Notes under the pieces: generated by a model
What the model was told of the DNA's origin: nothing
What the model saw: only the letters and a program-made list of their open reading frames with translations
Databases searched by the model: none
NCBI GenBank assembly: GCA_013811975.1
Contig: JACCUF010000154.1
Location: 1 to 22,058 of the forward strand
DNA length: 22,058 nucleotides
Source: Geodermatophilaceae bacterium
GTDB taxonomy: Bacteria; Actinomycetota; Actinomycetes; Mycobacteriales; Geodermatophilaceae
Direction: 5' to 3'
Program-made: the position numbers and the translations under genes
Shown: piece by piece, positions 7,861 to 16,323 of the stretch
Position numbering within the stretch: position 1 is the stretch's first letter
How the letters are laid out: each line of letters starts with the position of its first letter

Positions 7861-8898
7861 TTACAGGTCAGCCGGCTTGGGGCTCGAAGAGCGCCCGGTA
7901 CGGCTACGGCCGACCGGCTTGTCGCTGGCGAGCTCCTCTTCGGCGGTCCCTGTGACGTCATCCGACCGGTCGGATGAGGAATCCTCCGGATCGGCGTCCG
8001 GCTCAGCGGCCGTATCGTCGTCCTCCCCATTTCCGCGAGACGCCGCGGGCGTGAGGTCCTCGCGCGGGCCGCGGTGGGTCACGAACCAGGCAACCGCGGC
8101 GACGAACACCAGGATCGAGGTCCAGACATTCAGTCGGAGGCCGAGAATTTCCTCTGCCGGGTCGATCCGCAGAGCCTCGATCCATACGCGACCGGCGCAG
8201 TACGCGGCGACGTAGAGCGCAAATGCCCTCCCGCGGGACAAATTGAATCGACGATCAGCCCAGATCACCAGCGCAGCGACCCCGAGATTCCACCACAGCT
8301 CGTAGAGGAACGTTGGATGAAAGGTGCCCAAGACGAGCGGCTGCCCAGTGGAGTCCCGAATCGCCTGTCCGAGACCGGCGTCCCACCGATAGATGGTCAG
8401 CGCCCACGGCGCATCCAGGGCGGCACCGTACAATTCGTTGTTGAACCAGTTGCCCAGACGGCCGACAGCCTGAGCCACGGCGACGCCGGGTGCCACGGCG
8501 TCGGCGAACGCGGTCAGCGGTACGCCCTTGCGGCGGCAGCCGATCCACGCGCCGACACCGCCGAGCGCGATAGCCCCCCAGATCCCGAGTCCGCCTTCCC
8601 AAATCTTGAGCGCGTCGAGAAGGTTGCCGTCCGCGCCGAAGTAGGGACCGGGGCTGGAGATGACATGATAAATGCGTCCGCCGATGATGCCGAAGGGCAC
8701 CGCCCACATGGAGATGTCGAGGACCGCACCGGGCTCCCCGCCCCGGGCTACCCAGCGCTTGTTCCCGATCCAGATCGCCAGGATGATTCCGGCGATGATG
8801 CACAGCGCATAACCGCGCAGCGGGATCGGACCGACGAACCAGACACCTTGGGTGGGGCTGGGAATCGAGGCAAGCAGCACGTACGCGAGGGTAGTCAC
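7861..8898 (-). CDS. lgt: Phosphatidylglycerol-prolipoprotein diacylglyceryl transferase
   Basis: This 345-residue inner-membrane enzyme moves the diacylglyceryl group from phosphatidylglycerol onto the lipobox cysteine of prolipoproteins. Seen motifs are IPLRGYAL (25-32), GGRIYHV (73-79), EGGLGIWGAI (101-110, the equivalent of the HGGL loop), GRLGNWFNNELYG (146-158), FHPTFLYE (193-200) and RVWIEALR (237-244), with about seven hydrophobic segments. The first 13 residues (MTTLAYVLLASIP) match the usual start of the family, so I place the start at GTG 8898. The open frame extends to 8973, but that would overlap the divergent ATP-grasp gene and add 25 unlike residues. After the last helix (about 260-274) comes a cytoplasmic tail of about 70 residues, rich in Asp, Glu and Ser and ending basic. 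No clear Shine-Dalgarno sequence is seen. Confidence 0.95.
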   Translation of the reverse strand: MTTLAYVLLASIPSPTQGVWFVGPIPLRGYALCIIAGIILAIWIGNKRWVARGGEPGAVLDISMWAVPFGIIGGRIYHVISSPGPYFGADGNLLDALKIWEGGLGIWGAIALGGVGAWIGCRRKGVPLTAFADAVAPGVAVAQAVGRLGNWFNNELYGAALDAPWALTIYRWDAGLGQAIRDSTGQPLVLGTFHPTFLYELWWNLGVAALVIWADRRFNLSRGRAFALYVAAYCAGRVWIEALRIDPAEEILGLRLNVWTSILVFVAAVAWFVTHRGPREDLTPAASRGNGEDDDTAAEPDADPEDSSSDRSDDVTGTAEEELASDKPVGRSRTGRSSSPKPADL

Positions 8899-8905
8899 CC
8901 GTGCC

Positions 8906-8918
8906 AGGAAAGGTTCCT
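8906..8918. promoter_or_regulatory. Dyad in the lgt / ATP-grasp divergent gap
   Basis: AGGAA and TTCCT form a 5-base inverted repeat around AGG, inside the 42-base gap between the two divergent start codons. The gap is too short to hold two separate promoters, so any promoter must reach into the neighbouring coding sequence. The dyad could be an operator that serves both genes. The evidence is only position and symmetry. Confidence 0.25.
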
Positions 8919-8940
8919 CACGACAAGGGAGTTTCAGCCA

Positions 8941-9813
8941 GTGACCGGTCACGTCGCACTCGTCACCTGTCATCGAGCACGGGGTTTGGACACCGACGAG
9001 CCATTACTGCTGGCCGCCCTGGATGCCCTGGACGTCCGGGTCGAGGTTCTGGACTGGGATCGCGCCGCAGATTGGTCTGCCTATGACCTGGCCGTGATCC
9101 GCTCGACCTGGGACTACGCCCGGCGCCACGAGGAGTTCCTGTCCTGGGCGGGGGCCACCGGTGAGCGGACCCGGCTGCACAATCCCGTGGGGATGCTGTC
9201 CTGGAACACGGACAAGCGCTATTTCCGCCAGCTGTCGGAGGCTGGGCTGCCGGTCATCGACACAACCTTCGTGGTGCCCGGTACCGCGTGGCCGGTCACC
9301 GCGCTTTCGCACTCCGTCGTCGTCAAGCCGAGTGTCTCCGCCGGGGGGCAGGACACCGCTCGGTACGACGCGGATCAGCTCCCGCAGGCCCGCGCACATG
9401 TCGCCCGACTGCACTCTGAACATCGGGTCGCGATGGTCCAGCCTTACCTCGAGGCCATCGAGGACAGCGACGAGACTGCGCTGGTCTACATCGGTGGGAC
9501 CTACAGTCACACGGCAGCCAAGGCAGCCCTTCTCGGCCAGGGCGCGGCCGAGTCAGGCCTGTTCGCACCCGAGACGGTAGTCGCGCGAACTCCATCCTCC
9601 GCCGAACGGGCTTTGGGCGATGCCACGATGGCCTGGCTAGCTGGAGCGAGCTTCGGTAGGCCGCTCTACGCCCGGGTCGATCTGCTGCCCGACGCCGAGG
9701 GCCTGCCCCGAATCCTCGAAGTCGAGTTGACCGAACCGAGCCTGTTTCTGGAGACCGACCCCGGGGCAGCGGATCGGATGGCCGCTGCGATCCGGGCTCT
9801 GCTCGCGAGGTAG
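8941..9813 (+). CDS. ATP-grasp domain protein (RimK/DcsG-like ligase)
   Basis: The 290-residue product has the ATP-grasp fold and probably forms an amide-like bond using ATP; the substrate is unknown. The N-terminal domain carries VEVLDWDRAADWSAYDLAVI then RSTWDY (to residue 59), followed by LSWNTDKRYF (86-95). The ATP-binding lysine is Lys129 in VVVKPSVSAGGQDT (126-139), with QPYL (167-170). Metal and catalytic residues lie in YARVDLL (243-249) and ILEVELTEPSLFLE (258-271). These motifs match a family often annotated after DcsG, the D-cycloserine cyclo-ligase, but no other cycloserine gene is present, so that function should not be assumed. The GTG at 8941 has AAGGGAG 9 bases upstream. It is the only plus-strand gene and interrupts the trpA-lgt order. 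Confidence 0.88.
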   Translation: MTGHVALVTCHRARGLDTDEPLLLAALDALDVRVEVLDWDRAADWSAYDLAVIRSTWDYARRHEEFLSWAGATGERTRLHNPVGMLSWNTDKRYFRQLSEAGLPVIDTTFVVPGTAWPVTALSHSVVVKPSVSAGGQDTARYDADQLPQARAHVARLHSEHRVAMVQPYLEAIEDSDETALVYIGGTYSHTAAKAALLGQGAAESGLFAPETVVARTPSSAERALGDATMAWLAGASFGRPLYARVDLLPDAEGLPRILEVELTEPSLFLETDPGAADRMAAAIRALLAR

Positions 9814-9814
9814 A

Positions 9815-9861
9815 GCGCGTCTGACCGCCGCTTTCGGCCCGGATTCGGGGGTTGGACGCGC
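9815..9861. terminator. Hairpin after the ATP-grasp gene (possible terminator)
   Basis: GCGCGTC at 9815-9821 pairs with GACGCGC at 9855-9861, starting just after the ATP-grasp stop codon. An inner GCCG-CTTT-CGGC stem lies inside the loop. No T-tract follows, so it would be a non-canonical terminator of the kind proposed in GC-rich actinobacteria. Confidence 0.35.
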
Positions 9862-9869
9862 GGTACCTC

Positions 9870-9895
9870 GCCTGATCTTCGCGATTCGATCAGGC
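9870..9895. terminator. Hairpin at the trpA 3' end (possible bidirectional terminator)
   Basis: GCCTGATC at 9870-9877 and GATCAGGC at 9888-9895 form an 8-base perfect stem around a 10-base loop. The stem includes the trpA stop codon and lies between two convergent genes, which is where a terminator is expected. No U-run is seen on either strand. Confidence 0.45.
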
Positions 9896-10690
9896 CTGTT
9901 GGCGGACTCCGACGGCGAGTTCGGCGGCGAGGGCTTGCACGGCCTTGACGCCTGCGGCGGGATCGGGTGCGTCCAAGAGCGCTCGTACGAAGGCCGAGCC
10001 GACGATGACCGCGTCGGCGTACCTTGCGACCTCCGCTGCCTGTCCACCGGTACTGACACCCAAGCCGACGGCCACCGGCAGACGAGTAACGGCACGGACC
10101 CGAGCCACCAGAGCCGGAGCGACGGAGGACACCGCCTCGCGCGTCCCTGTGACGCCCATCGTCGAGGCGGCGTAGACGAAACCTCGGCAGGCCGCCGTGG
10201 TCATAGTCAAGCGGGCCTCGGTCGAGGACGGCGCCACCAGGAAGACCCGGTCGAGATCGGCCTGGTCTGCTGCGGCGATCCACTCCTCGGCTTCGTCGGG
10301 GATCAGGTCGGGAGTGATCGCTCCTGCCCCCCCGGCAGCAGCCAGATCCCGAGCGAACCGGGTGACGCCATAGCGCTCGATCGGGTTCCAGTACGACATG
10401 ACCACCGGCACCGCGCCGGACTCGGCGACGCCTTCGACCGCGCGGAACACATCGCGCATCCCCACTCCGGCACGGACCGCCACGTCGACGGCGCGCTGGA
10501 TGGTCGGTCCGTCCATCCCGGGATCGCTGTACGGGACGCCGATCTCGACGACGTCAGCACCGCCGGCAACCGTCGCGCACATGGCTTCTATCGAGGCCTC
10601 GACACTCGGATACCCGACGGGTAGGTAACTGATCAGCGCCGAGCGACCCTCCGTGCCCGAAATTTTCAGCCGCGTGGCCAACGCACTCAT
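9890..10690 (-). CDS. trpA: Tryptophan synthase alpha chain
   Basis: The 266-residue TIM-barrel subunit cleaves indole-3-glycerol phosphate to indole and glyceraldehyde 3-phosphate and channels the indole to TrpB. Catalytic Glu49 (GADVVEIGVPYSDP) and Asp60 (MDGPTIQ) fall at the same positions as in the Salmonella enzyme. Other family segments are PDLIPDEAEEW, FLVAPSST, YAASTMGVTGTR and GLGVSTGGQA. I use the ATG at 10690 because MSALATRLK is where the family begins; the open frame continues upstream to 10786 through the end of trpB. The start is only 7 bases after the trpB stop and the nearest AGGAG is 13 bases away, so translation probably depends on coupling to trpB. It is the last gene of the trp unit. 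Confidence 0.97.
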   Translation of the reverse strand: MSALATRLKISGTEGRSALISYLPVGYPSVEASIEAMCATVAGGADVVEIGVPYSDPGMDGPTIQRAVDVAVRAGVGMRDVFRAVEGVAESGAVPVVMSYWNPIERYGVTRFARDLAAAGGAGAITPDLIPDEAEEWIAAADQADLDRVFLVAPSSTEARLTMTTAACRGFVYAASTMGVTGTREAVSSVAPALVARVRAVTRLPVAVGLGVSTGGQAAEVARYADAVIVGSAFVRALLDAPDPAAGVKAVQALAAELAVGVRQQA

Positions 10691-10697
10691 CGGCAGG

Positions 10698-11957
10698 TCA
10701 CTGCTCCTGCGGCGCACGCGCGGCAAGGTCTTGTTCAGCCTGGGTCTGATGCGCCAGGTCGAAGTACTCCGAAGCAGTGGCGACATCCTTGTCGCCGCGG
10801 CCGGACAGGTTCACCAGGATCAACGCCTGCGCGCCCAGCTCTCGGCCCAGTTCCAGCGCTCCGGCGAGGGCATGCGCCGACTCGATCGCCGGGATGATGC
10901 CCTCGGTACGGGAGAGCATCTCGAAAGCCTTCATCGCCTCGTCGTCGGTGACCGGCAGATACGTTGCCCGGCCGGTGTCTCGAAGAAAGGCGTGTTCGGG
11001 TCCCACACCCGGGTAGTCCAGACCGGCCGAGATCGAGTGCGACTCGATGGTCTGGCCGTTGTCGTCCTGCAACAGGTAGGACCTGGCGCCGTGCAGCACT
11101 CCGGGGGATCCGCTGGTCAACGTGGCTGCGTGCCTTCCCGTGTCGATCCCCTCTCCGCCCGCCTCGAGACCGAGCAGGCGGACCTGCTCGTCGCCGAGGA
11201 AGGCGGTGAAGATCCCGATCGCGTTGGAGCCGCCGCCGACGCAGGCGACCACGCCATCGGGCAACCTGCCGAAGCGCTCAAGGATCTCGGCGCGCGCCTC
11301 GTCCCCGATGACCCGCTGGAAGTCGCGCACCATGGTGGGGAACGGGTGCGGGCCGGCGACCGTGCCGAAGACGTAGTTGGTCGTGTCGACGTTGGTCACC
11401 CAGTCGCGAAACGCCTCGTTGATGGCGTCCTTGAGCGTCCGCGAACCCGTGGTGACCGGGATGACCTCGGCGCCGAGCAGGCGCATCCGAGCCACGTTCA
11501 GCGCCTGACGGCGGGTGTCCTCCTCGCCCATGTACACCGTGCAACTCAGACCCATCAGCGCCGCCGCCGTCGCTGTCGCAACACCGTGCTGCCCGGCGCC
11601 GGTCTCGGCAATGACCCGCGACTTGCCGATCCGTTGGGTCAGCAACGCTTGACCGAGAACGTTGTTGATCTTGTGCGAGCCAGTGTGGTTCAGGTCCTCG
11701 CGCTTGAGCAGGATCCGCGCGCCGCCCGCGTGCTCACTGAGCCGCTTGGCCTCGGTGATCGGCGTCGGTCTGCCCGAATAGTCGCGCTGCAAGGCTGCGA
11801 GTTCCGCGCCGAAGCTGGGATCTGCCTGCGCCGCCGCGTAAGCCTCGGCGAGTTCGTCGAGCGCGGCCACCAACGCCTCGGGTACGTACCGTCCGCCGTA
11901 CGGGCCAAAGCGGCCGGGCGCAGCGACGGCTTCGCCGGCCGTCCCGGGTGCGTTCAT
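10698..11957 (-). CDS. trpB: Tryptophan synthase beta chain
   Basis: The 419-residue PLP enzyme joins indole and serine to give tryptophan. The cofactor lysine is Lys96 in HTGSHKINN (91-99), the catalytic Glu118 lies in ETGAGQHG, and the PLP phosphate loop is GGGSNAIG (241-248). The N-terminal FGPYGGRYVPEAL is typical of TrpB1, the form that pairs with TrpA. The ATG at 11957 follows trpC by 23 bases, with AGAGGA 5 bases upstream. The N-terminal 15 or so residues are Ala/Gly-rich and poorly conserved. The C-terminal tail after the catalytic core is rich in Gln and Ala. Confidence 0.98.
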   Translation of the reverse strand: MNAPGTAGEAVAAPGRFGPYGGRYVPEALVAALDELAEAYAAAQADPSFGAELAALQRDYSGRPTPITEAKRLSEHAGGARILLKREDLNHTGSHKINNVLGQALLTQRIGKSRVIAETGAGQHGVATATAAALMGLSCTVYMGEEDTRRQALNVARMRLLGAEVIPVTTGSRTLKDAINEAFRDWVTNVDTTNYVFGTVAGPHPFPTMVRDFQRVIGDEARAEILERFGRLPDGVVACVGGGSNAIGIFTAFLGDEQVRLLGLEAGGEGIDTGRHAATLTSGSPGVLHGARSYLLQDDNGQTIESHSISAGLDYPGVGPEHAFLRDTGRATYLPVTDDEAMKAFEMLSRTEGIIPAIESAHALAGALELGRELGAQALILVNLSGRGDKDVATASEYFDLAHQTQAEQDLAARAPQEQ

Positions 11958-11980
11958 GGAGGTCCTCTTCGACGTGGACG

Positions 11981-12790
11981 TCAGCGAGCCGGTCGCGGCG
12001 TCGCCGGGTGCGCGCCGGCCGTGACGAGGTCGGCGACGGCCTGGCGCGGATTTCCCGAACGGACGAGACCCTCACCGACAAGTACCGCATCCGCGCCCGC
12101 ACATGCGTACGCGATCAGATCGTGTGCCCCTCGCACGCCGGATTCGGCGACCTTGATGACCGACGAAGGCAGCCCCGGCGCGATCCGGTCGAAAGTTCCT
12201 CGGTCGACCTCGAAGGTGCGGAGATTGCGGGCGTTGACCCCAATCACGCTGGCACCGGCGGCGAGGGCGCGGTCGGCCTCCTGCTCGTCGTGGATCTCGA
12301 CCAGGGCGGTCATGCCCAGTGACTCGACCCGCTCGACGAGGCTGATCAGGGCCTGGTCCTCCAGCGCCGCGACGATGAGCAGGCAGAGATCAGCGCCCCA
12401 CGCCCTGGCCTCATGGACCTGGTACGGACTGACGATGAAATCCTTACACAGCAACGGAATCGCGACTTGTTCGCGAACCTGACCTAGATCTTCGAAGGAC
12501 CCGCCGAAGTGCCGTCGTTCGGTCAGGACGCTGACGACGCGCGCGCCCCCAGCCTCATACTCGCGGGCCAACGCCGCAGGATCTTCGATCTCGGCGAGGC
12601 TGCCCCTGGATGGGCTGCGTCGCTTGACCTCGGCGATGACCCCAACCCCGGGCGCCTGCAAGGCTGCCCGGGCATCGATGGGTGCCTCTCGGCGAGCGGC
12701 AGCAGCCTTGATGTCGGCTAGCGGGCGGCGTGCTTCGCGGTCGGCGAGGTCGGCGCGAACGCCGTCCACGATGTCGTCCAGCACTGTCAT
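11981..12790 (-). CDS. trpC: Indole-3-glycerol phosphate synthase
   Basis: The 269-residue single-domain TIM barrel closes carboxyphenylamino-deoxyribulose phosphate to indole-3-glycerol phosphate, the substrate of TrpA. Signature parts are IAEVKRRSPSRG (52-63, Lys56), CKDFIV (115-120, Lys116), LVEIHDE (163-169), GVNARNL (184-190), VAESGV (214-219) and VLVGEGLV (236-243). No TrpF domain is fused, consistent with PriA supplying that reaction in actinobacteria. The ATG at 12790 opens at MTVLDDIV, the normal family start. The ribosome-binding site is weak: AAGG lies directly against the ATG and GAAGGGA is farther up. An 87-base gap separates it from the membrane-protein gene upstream. Confidence 0.97.
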   Translation of the reverse strand: MTVLDDIVDGVRADLADREARRPLADIKAAAARREAPIDARAALQAPGVGVIAEVKRRSPSRGSLAEIEDPAALAREYEAGGARVVSVLTERRHFGGSFEDLGQVREQVAIPLLCKDFIVSPYQVHEARAWGADLCLLIVAALEDQALISLVERVESLGMTALVEIHDEQEADRALAAGASVIGVNARNLRTFEVDRGTFDRIAPGLPSSVIKVAESGVRGAHDLIAYACAGADAVLVGEGLVRSGNPRQAVADLVTAGAHPATPRPAR

Positions 12791-12877
12791 CCTTGAGGGC
12801 TAGTCCCTTCGTCGTCGCCAGTTCGGGCAACTGTAACTAGCGACCGGGAACCGGCTCGTCGGGGGTCGTCTCGCGCG
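12791..12877 (-). promoter_or_regulatory. Gap before trpC with a dyad and a possible -10 box
   Basis: The 87 bases between the Trp-associated membrane protein and trpC carry CAGTT-CGGGC-AACTG (12819-12833), a 5-base dyad. It overlaps TACAGT (minus strand, 12835-12830), which fits TANNNT. This could be an internal promoter with its operator for trpCBA. No good -35 and no Trp-codon leader peptide were found. The small HGxxPAAW-type gene often found here in other actinobacteria is absent. Confidence 0.25.
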
Positions 12878-13557
12878 TCAATCGGACGGCGACCGGATGG
12901 GGCGCGCCGTGGGGTCCTCGCCACGGTCCATGGCCGCCCACATGGCTGCCTCGCTGGCTTCCGGTGCCGTGTCGACCTGCGGTGTAGAGCCCGTCCCGGC
13001 CGGAGCAGCCCTCGTGTCACGGGACAAAGATCGGGTACGGCGTTCGTACCGTGCCCCCATCACCGGCCACCGCCCGCAACGCACAGTCGTGAAAGTGCCA
13101 ACAGTGACGGTCATCGCGCCCCCGAACATCGCGGCGACAGCAGGCGCCGGCGACATGTCGTGTTCTGGAAAAACCGAGGAGCCGGCCGTGGCATAGGCCT
13201 GTCCCCAACTCCATGCCGTCTGCATACCGCCGTCATAGAGGAAGAACCCGACCCCGGCCAGAATCAGCAAACCCACCGCGATCAGAACGACGCCGACGAC
13301 CAAGCGCCCCAGCCAACGGGCCGCGATAAGCGCCAATCCGGCTGCACCCACGAGGATTCCGATCGGTACCAGCGCGTCGATGACCTCGCCGCCGGAAAGT
13401 GTCTGGCTGACTCCCGGCAATGGGGGCTGCGCCGGGAGGCCGACCTGAAGCCAGGCCCGTCCCGAAGCGAGCAGCAGGACCGCAGCGCCGGCCAGGCAGC
13501 CAGCGACGGCCAGCAGCAGTCCGCGTCGATGAGAGTAGGTCGGGGGCCGTGGGTCAC

Positions 13558-13561
<4 letters not shown>
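12878..13561 (-). CDS. Tryptophan-biosynthesis-associated membrane protein (Trp_oprn_chp family)
   Basis: The 227-residue protein has four hydrophobic segments (about 15-37, 59-81, 86-109, 139-161), a loop between the first and second ending in GVSQTLSGGEVIDALVP, and a long polar C-terminal tail. The tail ends with MWAAMDRGEDPT (207-218), a motif I recognise from the membrane proteins encoded inside actinobacterial trp operons. Its biochemical role is not known; a part in tryptophan or precursor handling is only suggested by position. The ATG overlaps the trpE stop as ATGA, with GAGAGG 4 bases upstream inside trpE, so it is co-translated with anthranilate synthase. Confidence 0.85.
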
Positions 13562-15041
<1,480 letters not shown>

Positions 15042-15045
<4 letters not shown>

Positions 15046-15419
15046 TCTTGTCCCGGCGAGTTGTGCACCCCTGGGTCGGTGACCAGCTCGGTAGAGAAGC
15101 ATGTCCGCGAACCGGTGTGGCAGGCCGGTCCGGTCTGCTCCACTCGTAGCAAGATGGTGTCGCCATCGCAATCCAGAAGGGCCTGGCGCACTCGCTGTCT
15201 GTGGCCCGAGGTTTCGCCCTTCACCCAGTACTCGCCGCGGCTGCGTGACCAGTAGGTGGCTTGTCCGCTGCGCAGCGTCCGACTCAAAGCCTCGGCGTCC
15301 ATCCAGGCGAGCATCAGCACCTCACCGGAGTCGATGCTCTGCACGACGACGGGCAGCAGCCCCCGATCGTCAGGGCGCAGCTGATCGGCGACTTTCGGAT
15401 CCAGCACGGGCGGCGTCAC
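15042..15419 (-). CDS. hisI: Phosphoribosyl-AMP cyclohydrolase
   Basis: The 125-residue enzyme opens the purine ring of phosphoribosyl-AMP, the third step of histidine synthesis. Metal-binding features are DCDGD (83-87) and Cys100, His101 and Cys107 in GPACHTGSRTCF. Other family segments are LMLAWMDAEALSRTL (35-49) and YWSRSR (56-61) leading into WVKGETSGH. There is no fused HisE pyrophosphohydrolase domain, as usual in actinobacteria. The start is a GTG at 15419 with only a weak GAGA upstream; the gene lies 30 bases after the repeat-bearing membrane protein gene. Its stop overlaps the trpE start, putting a histidine gene and a tryptophan gene in one translational unit. Confidence 0.96.
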
Positions 15420-15449
15420 CGCACCATTCTCGACCCATTGCCGCGGCGG

Positions 15450-16202
15450 TCAGAAAGCGGTCGTCGAGACACCCCTCTTGGCGGCGATGTAGTCCCCGAC
15501 CGGCTTGCCCATTGCCAGTGGAAGCGCCACCACAGGAAGCACCGCGTAGAACAGCGGAACAACGAAGAAGAACGCTCCGCTGTCGTCTCCGAACTCCGGG
15601 AGGGAACCGATCCGGATCATCCAGTAGACGACGAAGGCCAGCTGCAGCCCACAGGCCACGATCGCCAGGGTGCGCCCGCTACCGCCCAGCAGCTGAACGC
15701 CCGCGAAGATCAACAAACCGACCGAGACGAGCTGCAGGAGCCCGATGATCGTGAACTCGGTCTCGTACGAATCGGCCTCGGATATCCCTGCGGCGCTGAC
15801 GCTGCCGGCCAGGCTGGCGAAGAACAGGACATACAACGTCGAGAACAACACGATCCCGCCCTGGATGAACATCAGCACTGCCGAGGCGGTGGCAGCGCCC
15901 GGACGGACCGGCCCGCGTTGCATCGGGTAGCCATAGGGCGGGTAACCGTACGGCGACGGGTATCCGGGGCTGGCGGGATATCCGGGCGCCGGGAAGCCCT
16001 GGTTGGGCGGATAGCCGGGAGGAGCGGAGTATCCGCCCTGCGCGGAGTATCCGGGAGACGGTGACTCCTGCTGCGGCGGCTGATAGCCCTGGGTCTGCGG
16101 CGGTCCGGCGTACTGGGCAGTCGGGTCGCTGGACACGCCGTCCGAGTTTGGGTATCCGGTGCTGTGCTGGGCAGTGCTGTCGTTCTGATCGGACTGACTC
16201 AC
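15450..16202 (-). CDS. Four-helix membrane protein with Pro-Gly-Tyr repeat N-terminus
   Basis: Function not recognised. The 250-residue product has two parts. Residues 1-100 are polar and disordered, going from Gln/Ser-rich to a Pro/Gly/Tyr-rich stretch (about 50-93) with a loose six-residue period such as GYSAQG, GYSAPP, GYPPNQ and GYPSPY. Residues 103-232 hold four hydrophobic segments (about 103-133, 150-173, 178-198, 210-232), with an acidic loop EADSYETEF and a short tail ending STTAF. Similar low-complexity tails are common on actinobacterial membrane proteins and may mediate protein contacts. GTG 16202 is preferred over the longer frame to 16235 because AGAGGA lies 6-7 bases before it. 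It sits between the ABC pair and hisI; a shared role with the transporter is only a guess. Confidence 0.8.
   Translation of the reverse strand: MSQSDQNDSTAQHSTGYPNSDGVSSDPTAQYAGPPQTQGYQPPQQESPSPGYSAQGGYSAPPGYPPNQGFPAPGYPASPGYPSPYGYPPYGYPMQRGPVRPGAATASAVLMFIQGGIVLFSTLYVLFFASLAGSVSAAGISEADSYETEFTIIGLLQLVSVGLLIFAGVQLLGGSGRTLAIVACGLQLAFVVYWMIRIGSLPEFGDDSGAFFFVVPLFYAVLPVVALPLAMGKPVGDYIAAKRGVSTTAF
16024..16053 (-). repeat. Direct repeat in the Pro-Gly-Tyr coding region
   Basis: The plus-strand word GCGGAGTATCCG occurs at 16024-16035 and 16042-16053, an 18-base step equal to six codons. It encodes the two GYSA units. This suggests local tandem duplication built the repeat domain; other units have diverged. 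Confidence 0.6.
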
Positions 16203-16219
16203 TGTTTTCCTCTCCGCGC

Positions 16220-16232
16220 AGCCACGGTGGCT
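16220..16232. promoter_or_regulatory. Inverted repeat just upstream of the repeat-bearing membrane protein
   Basis: AGCCAC and GTGGCT form a 6-base perfect dyad around a single G. It ends 18 bases upstream of the GTG at 16202, next to the ribosome-binding site. It could be an operator or chance. The rest of the 121-base gap holds a CACCTG...CAGGTG long-loop pairing, but no clear terminator for the ABC genes. Confidence 0.25.
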
Positions 16233-16323
16233 CACGCCCAGGTTCTCTTCCCGACCCCAGGCGCAAAGCCGAATCTCACCTGGTGCCGCTTCTCGCCGCC
16301 CAGCTCAGGTGTCGCCAGCGAGC

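Noticed and set aside
6706..7977. A 423-codon plus-strand open frame opposite gltB and the lgt end
   Set aside because: Antisense to the gltB amidotransferase domain; low-complexity translation with no recognisable domain.
8074..8940. A 289-codon in-frame extension of the ATP-grasp gene
   Set aside because: It is antisense to lgt, and the ATP-grasp family begins at GTG 8941, which has its own ribosome-binding site.
8899..8973. A longer lgt start at 8973
   Set aside because: It would overlap the divergent ATP-grasp gene and add residues unlike the family; the conserved start is at 8898.
8941..9813. Calling the ATP-grasp gene dcsG (cycloserine biosynthesis)
   Set aside because: Motifs are shared with the wider family, but no other cycloserine gene is nearby, so the specific function is unsupported.
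10653..12482. A 609-codon plus-strand open frame opposite trpB and trpC
   Set aside because: It is antisense to clearly recognised trp genes, has an Arg-rich composition with no family motif, and arises because GC-rich codon use removes stops in that frame.
15046..15171. A trp attenuator or Trp-codon leader peptide before trpE
   Set aside because: The region is hisI coding sequence overlapping trpE; no short ORF with consecutive TGG codons and no terminator with a T-run were found.
15950..16080. Repeats in the Pro-Gly-Tyr region as a possible CRISPR-like array
   Set aside because: The units are short, imperfect and in frame, and encode a hexapeptide repeat; there are no spacers or cas genes.
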